From Sphaerimonospora thailandensis (GTDB lineage: Bacteria > Actinomycetota > Actinomycetes > Streptosporangiales > Streptosporangiaceae): a DNA stretch of 64,000 nt. Within the stretch, counting starts at the first letter, position 1, and every line of letters begins with the position of its first letter. The notes beneath the pieces are model-generated. The model was not told where the DNA came from, made no database searches, and saw only the letters and a program-made list of their open reading frames with translations. Shown here in pieces: positions 16,772 to 25,793 of the stretch. Position numbers and translations under genes: made by a program. Location: assembly GCF_016863115.1 (NCBI RefSeq), contig NZ_BOOG01000023.1, positions 1 to 64,000 on the forward strand, in the 5' to 3' direction.

Positions 16772-17827
16772 TTGAACCTCGACGAAATCATGGGTGAGTA
16801 CGCGGACCTCGAACTGCGACTCGCCGACCCCGCTGTGCATGCCGACCAGGCCAGAGCGAGGACCTACGGCAAGCGCTACGCGGTGCTCACGCCCATCGTC
16901 ACCACCTATCGGGAGTTGGAGGCCGTACGCCAGGACCTCGCCGCCGCCAAGGAGCTGGCGGCCGAGGACTCGGCGTTCGCGGAGGAGGCGGCCGAGCTGG
17001 AGGGCCGCATCCCGGGCCTGGAGGAGAAGCTGACGCACCTCCTCGTCCCCCGCGACCCGAACGACGACAAGGACATCCTCATGGAGATCAAGGCCGGTGA
17101 GGGTGGGCAGGAGTCCGCCCTGTTCGCCGGCGACCTCCTGCGGATGTACCTCAGGTACGCCGAGCGGGTCGGCTACAAGACCGAGATCATCGACGCCCAG
17201 CACTCCGACCTCGGTGGCTACAAGGACGTCACGGTCGCGATCAAGGGCAAGGAGGGCGTCTGGGCTCGGCTGAAGTTCGAGGGCGGCGTCCACCGTGTCC
17301 AGCGGGTGCCGGTGACCGAGTCCCAGGGGCGCATCCACACCTCGGCCGCCGGAGTCCTGGTCTACCCCGAAGCCGAGGAGGTCGACATCCAGATCGACCC
17401 GAACGACCTGCGGATCGACGTGTTCCGGTCCAGCGGCCCCGGCGGGCAGAGCGTCAACACCACCGACTCGGCGGTCCGGATCACCCACATTCCGACCGGT
17501 GTGGTCGTCTCCTGTCAGAACGAGAAGAGCCAACTCCAGAACAAGGAGTCGGCCCTGCGCATCCTGCGTGCCCGGCTCCTCGCGGTCGCGCAGGAGGAGG
17601 CCGAGGCCGCCGCCATGGCCGAGCGTAAGTCCCAGGTGCGTACGGTCGACCGTTCCGAGCGGGTTCGTACGTACAACTTCCCCGAGAACCGAATCTCGGA
17701 TCATCGGGTCGGCTACAAGGCGTACAACCTCGACCAAGTTCTGGATGGCGATCTCGACACGGTGATACAGGCTTTGTTGGACGCGGAACTGGCGGAGAAG
17801 CTGGGGGATGTCACCGCCCCTTCGTGA
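16772..17827 (+). CDS. prfA: Peptide chain release factor 1
   Basis: Recognises UAA and UAG and triggers peptide release. 351 aa from TTG 16772, chosen because AAAGGAG lies six bases upstream and the product begins [10 protein letters not shown] as in relatives; the open frame extends further up without conservation. The codon-reading tripeptide is PVT (180-182, in [10 protein letters not shown]), as expected for RF1 and unlike the SPF of RF2. The catalytic GGQ is at 224-226 ([11 protein letters not shown]) and is the substrate of the PrmC encoded next. The stop codon lies inside a 13-bp tandem duplication. Confidence 0.96.
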   Translation: MNLDEIMGEYADLELRLADPAVHADQARARTYGKRYAVLTPIVTTYRELEAVRQDLAAAKELAAEDSAFAEEAAELEGRIPGLEEKLTHLLVPRDPNDDKDILMEIKAGEGGQESALFAGDLLRMYLRYAERVGYKTEIIDAQHSDLGGYKDVTVAIKGKEGVWARLKFEGGVHRVQRVPVTESQGRIHTSAAGVLVYPEAEEVDIQIDPNDLRIDVFRSSGPGGQSVNTTDSAVRITHIPTGVVVSCQNEKSQLQNKESALRILRARLLAVAQEEAEAAAMAERKSQVRTVDRSERVRTYNFPENRISDHRVGYKAYNLDQVLDGDLDTVIQALLDAELAEKLGDVTAPS

Positions 17828-17911
17828 CTGCCCTTCGTGACTGATCCGAGCCGAAACATCAACCGAAGTCAGAATCCCGCAGAAGAACCCACAGAAGAAC
17901 CCGCAGAAGAC
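17818..17911 (+). repeat. Two tandem repeats spanning and following the prfA stop
   Basis: A perfect 13-bp duplication (CCCTTCGTGACTG at 17818-17830 and 17831-17843) includes the prfA stop. Then three 12-bp units follow (CCCGCAGAAGAA, CCCACAGAAGAA, CCCGCAGAAGAC; 17876-17911). The rest of the 137-bp gap is purine-rich and unusually AT-rich, and AAGAGACC is repeated just before prmC. No terminator is seen. Confidence 0.85.
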
Positions 17912-17964
17912 AGAAAAAGCCCGAGAAAGTCCCCGAGCCACAAGAGACCGTGCCGTAAGAGACC

Positions 17965-18819
17965 ATGACCCTCCTGCTCGATGAGATCGCCCTCGCGACC
18001 GCCCGGCTTGCCGAGGCGGGCGTGCCGTCCCCGCGCACGGACGCCGAAGAGATCGCGGCCTTCGTACACGGTGTGTCCCGAGGGCGGCTCCACCTGGTCA
18101 AGGACGCCGATTTCGACGCGCGGTTCTGGGAGGGCATCGCCCGCAGGGAGGCCCGCGAGCCGCTGCAGCACATCACCGGCCGCGCCTACTTCCGCTATCT
18201 GTCGCTCGAGGTCGGGCCGGGGGTGTTCGTACCCCGCCCGGAGACCGAGGTCGTGGCGGGCTGGGCGATCGACCGGCTGCGTGAGATGGACGTGGCGTCG
18301 CCGATCGTCGTGGACCTCGGCACCGGATCCGGGGCGATCGCGCTGTCGATCGCACAGGAGGTCGCGCTCGCCCAGGTGCATGCCGTCGAGATCGACCCCT
18401 TGGCGTACGGCTGGGCGAAACGCAACATCCTCGAGCACGGCCAGGGCCGTACCACGCTCCATCCCGAGGACCTCGCCGACTGCCTGCCCGAGCTCGACGG
18501 GCGGGTGGATCTGGTGATCTCCAACCCGCCGTACATCCCGCCGGGCGCGATCCCGCGCGACCCGGAGGTGCGTGACTACGACCCGACGCGCGCACTGTAC
18601 GGCTCGGGCGAGGACGGCCTGGACGAGGTCAGAGCCGTTGAGCGTACGGCACGCCGGCTGCTGCGGCCGGGCGGGTTCGTGGCCGTCGAGCACGCCGACG
18701 AGCAGGGAAACTCGGTGTACTGGCTGTTCCCGGAGGAGAACGGCTGGCGTGACGTACGCCTCCGCCAGGATCTGACCGGCCGGGACCGCTTCGTCACCGC
18801 CCGCCTGGAACAGGACTGA
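17965..18819 (+). CDS. prmC: Release factor glutamine N5-methyltransferase
   Basis: Methylates the glutamine of the GGQ motif in release factors, using S-adenosylmethionine. 284 aa. The N-terminal helical domain (1-85) is followed by the Rossmann domain with SAM motif VVDLGTGSGAIALSIA (116-131) and the substrate-glutamine motif NPPY (187-190). FVPRPETE is also typical. It follows its substrate gene prfA by 137 bp. No strong ribosome binding site is seen; the ATG is preceded by purine-rich AAGAGACC. Confidence 0.95.
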   Translation: MTLLLDEIALATARLAEAGVPSPRTDAEEIAAFVHGVSRGRLHLVKDADFDARFWEGIARREAREPLQHITGRAYFRYLSLEVGPGVFVPRPETEVVAGWAIDRLREMDVASPIVVDLGTGSGAIALSIAQEVALAQVHAVEIDPLAYGWAKRNILEHGQGRTTLHPEDLADCLPELDGRVDLVISNPPYIPPGAIPRDPEVRDYDPTRALYGSGEDGLDEVRAVERTARRLLRPGGFVAVEHADEQGNSVYWLFPEENGWRDVRLRQDLTGRDRFVTARLEQD

Positions 18820-18859
18820 TCGGCCCTCCAGGAGAGGGCGTGGATGGAAGGATGGGGTT

Positions 18860-19507
18860 GTGAGCCGACGGTATGACTGCGTGGACAAGGCCGGGCGGGC
18901 CGAGGGAGTCGCCGCCGCGAAGACGGCGGTGGGGAACGGGGACCTCGTGGTCATCCCCACCGACACCGTCTACGGCATCGGCTGTGACGCGTTCGTGCAC
19001 GCGGCCGTGAACGACCTGCTCGAAGCCAAGGGCCGGGGCAGGGACATGCCGGTTCCCGTGCTCGTCGGCACCGTCAAGGCGGCCAACGCGCTGGTCGAGA
19101 GCCTCGGCATGTACGGCCAGGACCTCATGGACGCCTTCTGGCCGGGCCCGCTCACGCTGATCCTGCGGGCCAACAGGTCGCTGTCGTGGGATCTGGGCGA
19201 CACCAAGGGCACGGTCGCGGTCCGCATGCCGTTGCACCAGATCGCCCTGGACCTGCTCAAGGAGACCGGCCCGATGGCCGTGTCGAGCGCCAACCGGTCG
19301 GGCATGCCGCCCGCGACCACGGTCGAGCAGGCCGAGGAACAACTCGGCGACTCGGTGTCGGTCTACCTCGACGGCGGCCCGTGCGACGAGAACGTGCCCT
19401 CCACCATCGTGGACCTGACGACGGCCGTGCCCCGGGTGCTGCGCAAGGGCGCGATCCCGATCGAGAAGATCCGCCCCGTCGTGGGCTATCTCGCCACCGA
19501 AGACTAG
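18860..19507 (+). CDS. tsaC: L-threonylcarbamoyladenylate synthase
   Basis: Makes threonylcarbamoyl-AMP from threonine, bicarbonate and ATP for the t6A37 modification of tRNAs reading ANN codons. 215 aa, a YrdC domain without the extra Sua5 C-terminal domain. Visible: VVIPTDTVYGIGCDA, KGRGRDMPVPVLV (the usual K-x-R-x2-x-P site), FWPGPLTLIL and SSANRSGMPPATT. GTG start with GGATGGGG upstream. Adjacent to prmC as in most actinomycetes. Confidence 0.93.
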   Translation: MSRRYDCVDKAGRAEGVAAAKTAVGNGDLVVIPTDTVYGIGCDAFVHAAVNDLLEAKGRGRDMPVPVLVGTVKAANALVESLGMYGQDLMDAFWPGPLTLILRANRSLSWDLGDTKGTVAVRMPLHQIALDLLKETGPMAVSSANRSGMPPATTVEQAEEQLGDSVSVYLDGGPCDENVPSTIVDLTTAVPRVLRKGAIPIEKIRPVVGYLATED

Positions 19508-19594
19508 AACGAGCCCGAAGACTCAGCAGTGCAAGATCACGGGGGCGTGGGGGTTCGAGGGGGGTGGTTTATTTATGCCTTCTGGCTATCGGAC

Positions 19595-19623
19595 TTCATT
19601 TACGCCGCCAGTCAGGCTACGGT
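19595..19623 (+). promoter_or_regulatory. Possible promoter of the two-gene cassette
   Basis: TTCATT, a 17-base spacer and TACGGT lie in a 148-bp gap that is locally AT-rich (GTTTATTTATGCC). The start codon at 19656 has GGAGG seven bases upstream. Confidence 0.35.
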
Positions 19624-19655
19624 GAAGTGCGCGGATATCTCTGTGGAGGCGCGCC

Positions 19656-21452
19656 TTGGCCAAGCTCGACGGAATGGATCCCAAGCTCGTACGCGAACTG
19701 CTGCGGGAGGTTCAGCAGGCCGGCAGGGAGATACAAGACGTCGAGGCCCGGGTCACGGGGGTGATGCGCCAGGCCGGAGTCGCGGCGCACGTGACCTACC
19801 GTCCGGCACAGGTCGCCGACGATTGCACGTCCATGGTCAAAGACGTGACCGGCCGGTTGGCCGTGCTGGAGAAGAAAGAGAAGCAGCGCGGCGGGAACGG
19901 CAAGCCGGCCGAGAACAAGGGCCAGAAGTTCTACCAGGAGCCCGACATCACCATGCCGGCGGATGATCCCAAGCCGGAGGATCATAAGTCGAACGGCGCC
20001 AAGCCGGATCACAAGCCGGAACCCAAGGGCGACCACAAGCCGGACCACAAGGCCGAAGCCAAATCGGAGCACAAGCCGGAACCCAAAGCCGACCACAAGC
20101 CGGATCCCAAGGCGGACGACCACCGGGCGCATGACAAGGCCGCCACCGGAAACGGGGCCGGCACGCACAGCGCGGCCGATGACGCGAAGCCGGCGAAGGG
20201 CGGCGAAAAGAATCCCCGCGTAGCCGAGGGCTCTCTGTCGCAACCTCCGCCAACTGCCGACGAGACAGCACGCACCGGCCAGGCAACGGTCGAGCCCGTC
20301 GGCCAGCCCGTCGGCCAGCCCGCCACGCAGCCATCCGTTCCGCCGGCCGACCCACATCAGGATGCGGCAGGTAACTCGAGCGCGTACGGCACCGGCACGA
20401 CCGATGCGACGAGTCCCGCCACCGGAGCCGGCACTGGAGTCGGTGCGAGTGCCGACGGCGCCGGTAATGCCATGGGCAATCCCGGAGGCGACGCGAGCGC
20501 GGCGGGCGGTACGGCGACCTGCCAGTGCGTCGGCATGTGCCGCTGCGGCATGGCGAACGGCACGGGCACCGCCGCGATGACCGGAGCGGGGGGCGTGCAC
20601 CCGGGCGGTGGCGGCGCCGACGCTGCCACGACGGGGGGCGTGGTCAATGCCTCCTATACCGATGCCGGCCAGGGCACGGCGCCCGCCCCGAGTTCGGGCA
20701 CGGCCGCCGCGCCCGCCGCCGTCCCCAGCGCCAACCAGGTCCCTGACGCCAACCAGGTCAACCAGGTCCCCAACGCCACTGACGCCACGGCCGGGGGCGC
20801 ACCTGGTACGGGCCATGTCGCGCAAGACGTGTCCGGAACTACCGGCGTCCCCGTCCGGGATGACTCCCAGATCTTCGACACGCTGGGAAAGGACCATCCC
20901 GACGACATCGACCAGACCGCGGGCCGCCAGGTGATGGTGGTGGACGGGGTCAAGGTCGTCAGCACGCCGATGAACATGCCCGGAGTCGCGGACACGCAGG
21001 GCGCGGGAGCGCAGCCGGCGAGCATGGTGACCGGTCCCCATCCCGACGGCCCGCCGGGTTTCGTCGAGCCGCTCGAACCCGCCCACTCCGGCTCCGGCCA
21101 GCACACAGGCTCCGGGCACGTCGGCGGCCCCCCCGTCGGGAACACGGGCTCCGCATCCACTGCCTCCGGGCACGCGGCATACGGAAACGCGATCTCCGGG
21201 AACTCCGGTCACTCGGTGCCGGCGCCCGGTCAGTCAGAGCTGGCGCCGGGAGACCCCATGGGCGACTACGTCGGCACGCCCGCTGACAACGTCACCGAGG
21301 ATCCGTACGCCACGGGCGACGCGAGCTCGGCGCCGGGAACGCCCGAGGACCAGGACCGCCCGCTGGTGGTGGAGGTCCACCTGGCGACGCCGGATGACGC
21401 CGGCGGGCCCGGCACGTCCGGCGACCGCGGCCAGAGGGAGGTTACGCTGTGA
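19656..21452 (+). CDS. Unknown protein: helical N-terminal domain with long low-complexity tail
   Basis: 598 aa from TTG (GGAGG upstream). Residues 1-75 look like two amphipathic helices (MDPKLVRELLREVQQAGREI, then PAQVADDCTSMVKDVTGRLA), about the size of a WXG100/ESX-like hairpin but without a WxG. Residues 100-160 are a charged DHKPEPK/DHKPDPK repeat. A Gly/Ala/Thr/Pro-rich stretch follows, interrupted near residue 290 by CQCVGMCRCGM, a C-x-C-x3-C-x-C cluster. A short structured-looking patch (GRQVMVVDGVKVVSTPMNM) lies near 430. No signal peptide or membrane helix. Its stop overlaps the next start (GTGA). The frame is real, judging by third-position GC and the coupled partner, but no family is recognised. 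A substrate or scaffold linked to type VII secretion is a guess. Confidence 0.6.
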   Translation: MAKLDGMDPKLVRELLREVQQAGREIQDVEARVTGVMRQAGVAAHVTYRPAQVADDCTSMVKDVTGRLAVLEKKEKQRGGNGKPAENKGQKFYQEPDITMPADDPKPEDHKSNGAKPDHKPEPKGDHKPDHKAEAKSEHKPEPKADHKPDPKADDHRAHDKAATGNGAGTHSAADDAKPAKGGEKNPRVAEGSLSQPPPTADETARTGQATVEPVGQPVGQPATQPSVPPADPHQDAAGNSSAYGTGTTDATSPATGAGTGVGASADGAGNAMGNPGGDASAAGGTATCQCVGMCRCGMANGTGTAAMTGAGGVHPGGGGADAATTGGVVNASYTDAGQGTAPAPSSGTAAAPAAVPSANQVPDANQVNQVPNATDATAGGAPGTGHVAQDVSGTTGVPVRDDSQIFDTLGKDHPDDIDQTAGRQVMVVDGVKVVSTPMNMPGVADTQGAGAQPASMVTGPHPDGPPGFVEPLEPAHSGSGQHTGSGHVGGPPVGNTGSASTASGHAAYGNAISGNSGHSVPAPGQSELAPGDPMGDYVGTPADNVTEDPYATGDASSAPGTPEDQDRPLVVEVHLATPDDAGGPGTSGDRGQREVTL

Positions 21453-21835
21453 CGTTCGCCGACCCGCCGGCGCCCACGCCACGTCAACCCGGTGAGCAGC
21501 CGCCCACCACGTCGACCAGCGACCTGCTCTCTCCTGGGGGTCAGCCGACGGGCTGGGTGTTCAACCCGGAGTACCAGAAACTCGTCGACCTCTGGTTCCA
21601 GGTGCTCCCGCAGATGGATCGCCTCACCCGGTCGCTCGACAAGCCCTATGCGATGGCGCGCAGCAAGGACGTCTGGGACGCGCCGGTGTCCGGACGCTAC
21701 GTCGAGGACCTGGCCGAATGGCGAAAGAGGCTGGCCATGTACCGCCAGGCCGTGCTCACCGCCATCAGCGATCAGGCGGCGGACACCCCGCGCTGGGTGC
21801 CCGGCGGCACGCGTGCGCCGCACGCGTTCTCCTGA
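21449..21835 (+). CDS. Unknown small protein coupled to the low-complexity protein
   Basis: 128 aa, GTG start overlapping the previous stop, which indicates coupled translation. The first 35 residues are Pro/Thr-rich. The rest predicts helices: NPEYQKLVDLWFQVLPQMDRL, then VWDAPVSGRYVEDLAEWRKR and MYRQAVLTAISDQA. The VWDAP turn followed by a long helix recalls the helix-turn-helix of WXG100 proteins, but the family match cannot be confirmed by eye. It ends 165 bp before the WecA-like gene. It probably forms a complex with the 598-aa neighbour. Confidence 0.6.
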   Translation: MTFADPPAPTPRQPGEQPPTTSTSDLLSPGGQPTGWVFNPEYQKLVDLWFQVLPQMDRLTRSLDKPYAMARSKDVWDAPVSGRYVEDLAEWRKRLAMYRQAVLTAISDQAADTPRWVPGGTRAPHAFS

Positions 21836-22000
21836 CACGCGTCGCCTCTGTCGGCACGGGAGTGACCGCGGGTGCGCTAACGTCTGTGCAAGGGTAAAGG
21901 GGCTGACCGCGGCGCCTCCGGCATATCCCCGTGGTGAGTATGGCGGTCCGTGTCGCTTTCCCGGCACAACGTGTCCGCTTATGCAGGGAAACTGGGTTCC

Positions 22001-23185
22001 GTGAAGGAATATCTCCTCTTGGCGCTCGTCACGGCGGCGGTGACGTACCTGCTGGTGCCGCCGGTGAGGGCATTCGCACTGCGGATCGGCGCGGCGCCGG
22101 AGGTCCGGGAGCGGGACGTGCACAAGGTGCCGACACCCCGCCTCGGGGGACTCGCCATGTTCGGTGGCATGGCGGCCGGGCTGTTCATGGCCACCCAGCT
22201 CCCGCATGTCGGCGGCGCGATAAGCAGCGGGCAGACCGGCAACACCGTGATCGCGCTGCTCGCCGCCGGTGGCCTGATCGTGCTGACCGGCTTCCTCGAC
22301 GACTGGCTGGGGATGGACGCCCTGGTCAAGTTCGGCGGCCAGGTCGCCTCGGGCGGCATCCTCGTCTACTTCGGGATGAACCTGCCGTTCCTGCCGCTTC
22401 CCCAGTCATGGGGTGGTTCGACCGGGCTCGACGGCAACCTCCGCACCGTCCTCACGATCTTGATCGTGGTGGTCGTCATCAACGCGGTGAACTTCGTCGA
22501 CGGGCTGGACGGTCTGGCGGCGGGGATCGTGGGAATAGCCGCGCTCGCGACGTTCGCCTACTCGATCGTGCTGTCGCAGACGAGTAGCGGCTCGCGCATC
22601 AACGTGACGGCCGCGGTCACGGCCATCCTCATCGGGATGTGTCTGGGCTTCCTGCCGCACAACTTCAATCCGGCGAAGATTTTCATGGGCGACACCGGCG
22701 CGATGTTGCTCGGGCTCCTGCTCGCCACCTCGCTGGTAACCGTCACCTCCTCGGTCGAGCCCGTCGCCGGGATCAACAAGTTCCCGGTCATTCTCCCGCT
22801 GGTGCTGCCGATCGCGGTCATGGTCCTGCCGCTGGCCGATCTGATCATGGCGGTGGTCCGCCGGACGTCGGCGGGGCTCTCGCCGTTCCATCCCGACCGC
22901 GGCCACCTTCACCACCGCCTACTGGATCTGGGCCACTCGCAACGTCGCAGCGTACTGATCATGTACGCGTGGACGTTCCTGTTCGCGTTCACCATCGTCG
23001 GATTGTCGATCGGCGGGGTTCCGCTCATCCTGTTCCCGCTGACGATCCTGCTGGCCGTGGCCGTGCTGGTCCTGATGGCGCTGCCGAAGTTGCGGTCGCG
23101 GCAGGACGCCACGCGCTACCACCGGAGCGTCGGCGCGCACGCGGCCTCTCCCACACGTCACCGGGATGTTACAACTCCCCGGTAA
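22001..23185 (+). CDS. wecA: WecA-like undecaprenyl-phosphate N-acetylhexosamine-1-phosphate transferase
   Basis: Moves a sugar phosphate from a UDP-sugar (usually UDP-GlcNAc) to undecaprenyl or decaprenyl phosphate, starting cell-wall polymer synthesis. 394 aa from GTG 22001; in-frame GTGs at 21950 and 21971 are possible. About eleven membrane segments. Catalytic loops of the MraY/WecA family: FLDDWLGMDALVKFGGQ, NFVDGLDGLAAGI, NPAKIFMGDTGAMLLG, and the histidine loop HPDRGHLHHRLLDLGHSQ. The HLHHRL loop is typical of the WecA/TagO branch rather than MraY. Location just before the atp region is common in actinomycetes. Confidence 0.88.
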   Translation: MKEYLLLALVTAAVTYLLVPPVRAFALRIGAAPEVRERDVHKVPTPRLGGLAMFGGMAAGLFMATQLPHVGGAISSGQTGNTVIALLAAGGLIVLTGFLDDWLGMDALVKFGGQVASGGILVYFGMNLPFLPLPQSWGGSTGLDGNLRTVLTILIVVVVINAVNFVDGLDGLAAGIVGIAALATFAYSIVLSQTSSGSRINVTAAVTAILIGMCLGFLPHNFNPAKIFMGDTGAMLLGLLLATSLVTVTSSVEPVAGINKFPVILPLVLPIAVMVLPLADLIMAVVRRTSAGLSPFHPDRGHLHHRLLDLGHSQRRSVLIMYAWTFLFAFTIVGLSIGGVPLILFPLTILLAVAVLVLMALPKLRSRQDATRYHRSVGAHAASPTRHRDVTTPR

Positions 23186-23201
23186 CCCGACCGAACTCCC
23201 A

Positions 23202-23241
23202 GGACTCGTATGGACTCGTATGGACTCGCTGGAACTCGATA
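23202..23241 (+). repeat. Four 10-bp tandem repeats before the atp region
   Basis: GGACTCGTAT occurs twice exactly, followed by GGACTCGCTG and GAACTCGATA, so four units spaced one helical turn apart. They lie in the 174-bp gap after the WecA-like gene. The remaining gap holds nothing I recognise. Confidence 0.7.
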
Positions 23242-23359
23242 GAAACGGCAGGTAAAGGCGGCACTCCGGAGCTTGTGATAGCTTTCACTAGCAGGGGTTG
23301 CCCCGCCGCATCCCGCGAGGTACCAAACGCTCGCTTGACATCCGACACGTGGAGTTCCG

Positions 23360-23794
23360 ATGCAGGCCAACGACATGCGCGTGCTCAAGAGCGCGGCGCT
23401 GCTCACTCTCGCAGTGGGACTGCCGGCCATCGTGGTCGCGATGCTCGCCGTCGGCGTGAAGGGGGCGATCGGCGCGGGCATCGGTCTCGCACTGGTGGCG
23501 GTGTTCTTCACCATCGGCCTGGTCTTGGTCTCCTGGGCCGGCCGGATCTCACCCGCGGTCATGATGATGGCGGCGGTTTCGGGCTATCTGGTCAAGGCTC
23601 TGCTCATCATGGCGTTCCTGAAGGCGTTCGAGAACACCACCGCGTTCCACCCCCGGGCCTTCGCCTGGACCGTGATCGTCTGCACCGTGGTATGGACCAT
23701 TGGGGAGATGCGCGGTTTTGTGAAGTTGAAGATGCTGTACGTCGAGCCTGGCCGTGACGCGATTCCCGGTCGAGGTGGCTCCGATGTGGCCTAA
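23360..23794 (+). CDS. Small membrane protein, ATP synthase protein I-like
   Basis: 144 aa with four hydrophobic segments (about 12-32, 35-57, 64-84 and 97-116) and a charged C terminus. Its size, topology and position just before the atp operon match the AtpI-like proteins found there in actinomycetes. AtpI-type proteins assist c-ring assembly or magnesium handling. The sequence itself has no diagnostic motif. GGAG lies seven bases before the ATG. It is followed by the AtpZ-type gene after 47-62 bp. Confidence 0.65.
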   Translation: MQANDMRVLKSAALLTLAVGLPAIVVAMLAVGVKGAIGAGIGLALVAVFFTIGLVLVSWAGRISPAVMMMAAVSGYLVKALLIMAFLKAFENTTAFHPRAFAWTVIVCTVVWTIGEMRGFVKLKMLYVEPGRDAIPGRGGSDVA

Positions 23795-23796
23795 AG

Positions 23797-23846
23797 TTGA
23801 CGAGGGCGGGTCCGATATGACTAGCCCTGCTTCCGACTGCTATGGT
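23797..23846 (+). promoter_or_regulatory. Candidate promoter region for the atp operon
   Basis: TTGACG (23797-23802) is a good -35 but lacks a good partner; ATGACT (23817-23822) and TATGGT (23841-23846) form a pair with an 18-base spacer. TATGGT overlaps the first possible start of the next gene and favours the later ATG at 23857. Confidence 0.3.
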
Positions 23847-24072
23847 CATGCCCGCGATGAGCGAAAAGGAGCGTCGGCCCGAGGACGACGGCCGCGACTT
23901 CGCCAACGCCGCCTGGTCGATTCCCAGCTACGTGCTCGCGGGGATCATTCTGTACGGCGGCGCCGGCTGGTTGCTGAGCCGTTGGACCGGCGTGGCCGTC
24001 TTCACGCCCATCGGGGTGATCCTCGGGGTCGTGCTCTCCATCTATCTGGTCTATCGGAAGTTCGGTCGCTGA
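23842..24072 (+). CDS. AtpZ/AtpI family protein
   Basis: 76 aa if started at 23842, 71 aa from ATG 23857 (MSEKERRPEDDGRD), which is more like relatives. An acidic N terminus is followed by two membrane segments, SYVLAGIILYGGAGWLLSRW and FTPIGVILGVVLSIYLVYRK, the pattern of AtpZ-type proteins that sit before atpB and help assemble the Fo part. It is 67 bp from atpB. No strong ribosome binding site is seen for any of the starts. Confidence 0.75.
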   Translation: MVMPAMSEKERRPEDDGRDFANAAWSIPSYVLAGIILYGGAGWLLSRWTGVAVFTPIGVILGVVLSIYLVYRKFGR

Positions 24073-24139
24073 CCTCAGGCGACGGTCATCTTTCCGATGA
24101 GGCCTTCCTGATCCATTTCCACATCGAAGGGAACGCCGC

Positions 24140-25215
<1,076 letters not shown>

Positions 25216-25247
25216 GGTCAGACAACCCCTGACGGAAGGCTGCAGCC

Positions 25248-25793
25248 ATGACAACGGCAGCTACACTTCTCGCGGTTGAGGGCGAGAGCCCGATCATGCC
25301 GCACGCTTATGAGCTGGTCGTCGGCGGCTTCGCGTTCCTCGTGGTCTTTCTCGTCGTCGGCAAGATCCTCACCCCGCGCATCCAGAAGACGCTGGCGGAG
25401 CGGACCGAGGCGATCGAGGGCGGCATCAAGAAGGCCGAGGATCTTCAGGCCGAGGCTAAGAGCACCCTTGAGGAGTACCGTACCCAGCTCGCCGAGGCCC
25501 GCCAGGAGGCGTCGAGGCTGCGGGAGGAGGCGCGCGAGCAGGGCGCCCAGATCAAGGCGGAGCTGCGCGAGGAGGCCCAGGCCGAGGCTCGGCGTCTCAT
25601 CGAGGCCGCGCACGCCCAGATCGAGGCCGACCGGCAGCAGGCACTCGCCCAGCTGCAGAGCGAGATCGGCCGGCTGTCCACCGAGCTCGCCGGTCGCATC
25701 GTCGGCGAGTCCCTGGAGGACGAGGCCCGCCAGCGCCGGATCATCGACCGGTTCCTCGACGAGATCGAGGCCCGTCCGGAAGCGGTCCGCTGA
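25248..25793 (+). CDS. atpF: ATP synthase Fo subunit b
   Basis: Peripheral stalk subunit. 181 aa: a membrane helix at about 19-40 (LVVGGFAFLVVFLVVGKIL) followed by a long charged right-handed coiled coil (IKKAEDLQAEAKSTLEEYRT, EEAREQGAQIKAELREEAQ). Its TGA overlaps the atpH ATG by one base. Confidence 0.96.
   Translation: MTTAATLLAVEGESPIMPHAYELVVGGFAFLVVFLVVGKILTPRIQKTLAERTEAIEGGIKKAEDLQAEAKSTLEEYRTQLAEARQEASRLREEAREQGAQIKAELREEAQAEARRLIEAAHAQIEADRQQALAQLQSEIGRLSTELAGRIVGESLEDEARQRRIIDRFLDEIEARPEAVR

Noticed and set aside
17876-17911. Short direct repeats considered as a CRISPR array
   Set aside because: Units are 12 bp and contiguous with no spacers; they are a tandem repeat.
19617-21212. 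531-aa minus-strand frame opposite the low-complexity protein
   Set aside because: The plus-strand frame has a GGAGG-preceded start, a translationally coupled partner and in-frame charged repeats; the minus frame is a repetitive shadow.
23335-23340. Perfect TTGACA 20 bp before the 144-aa membrane protein start
   Set aside because: A -10 box at normal spacing would fall inside the gene and none is present, so it is not counted as a promoter.
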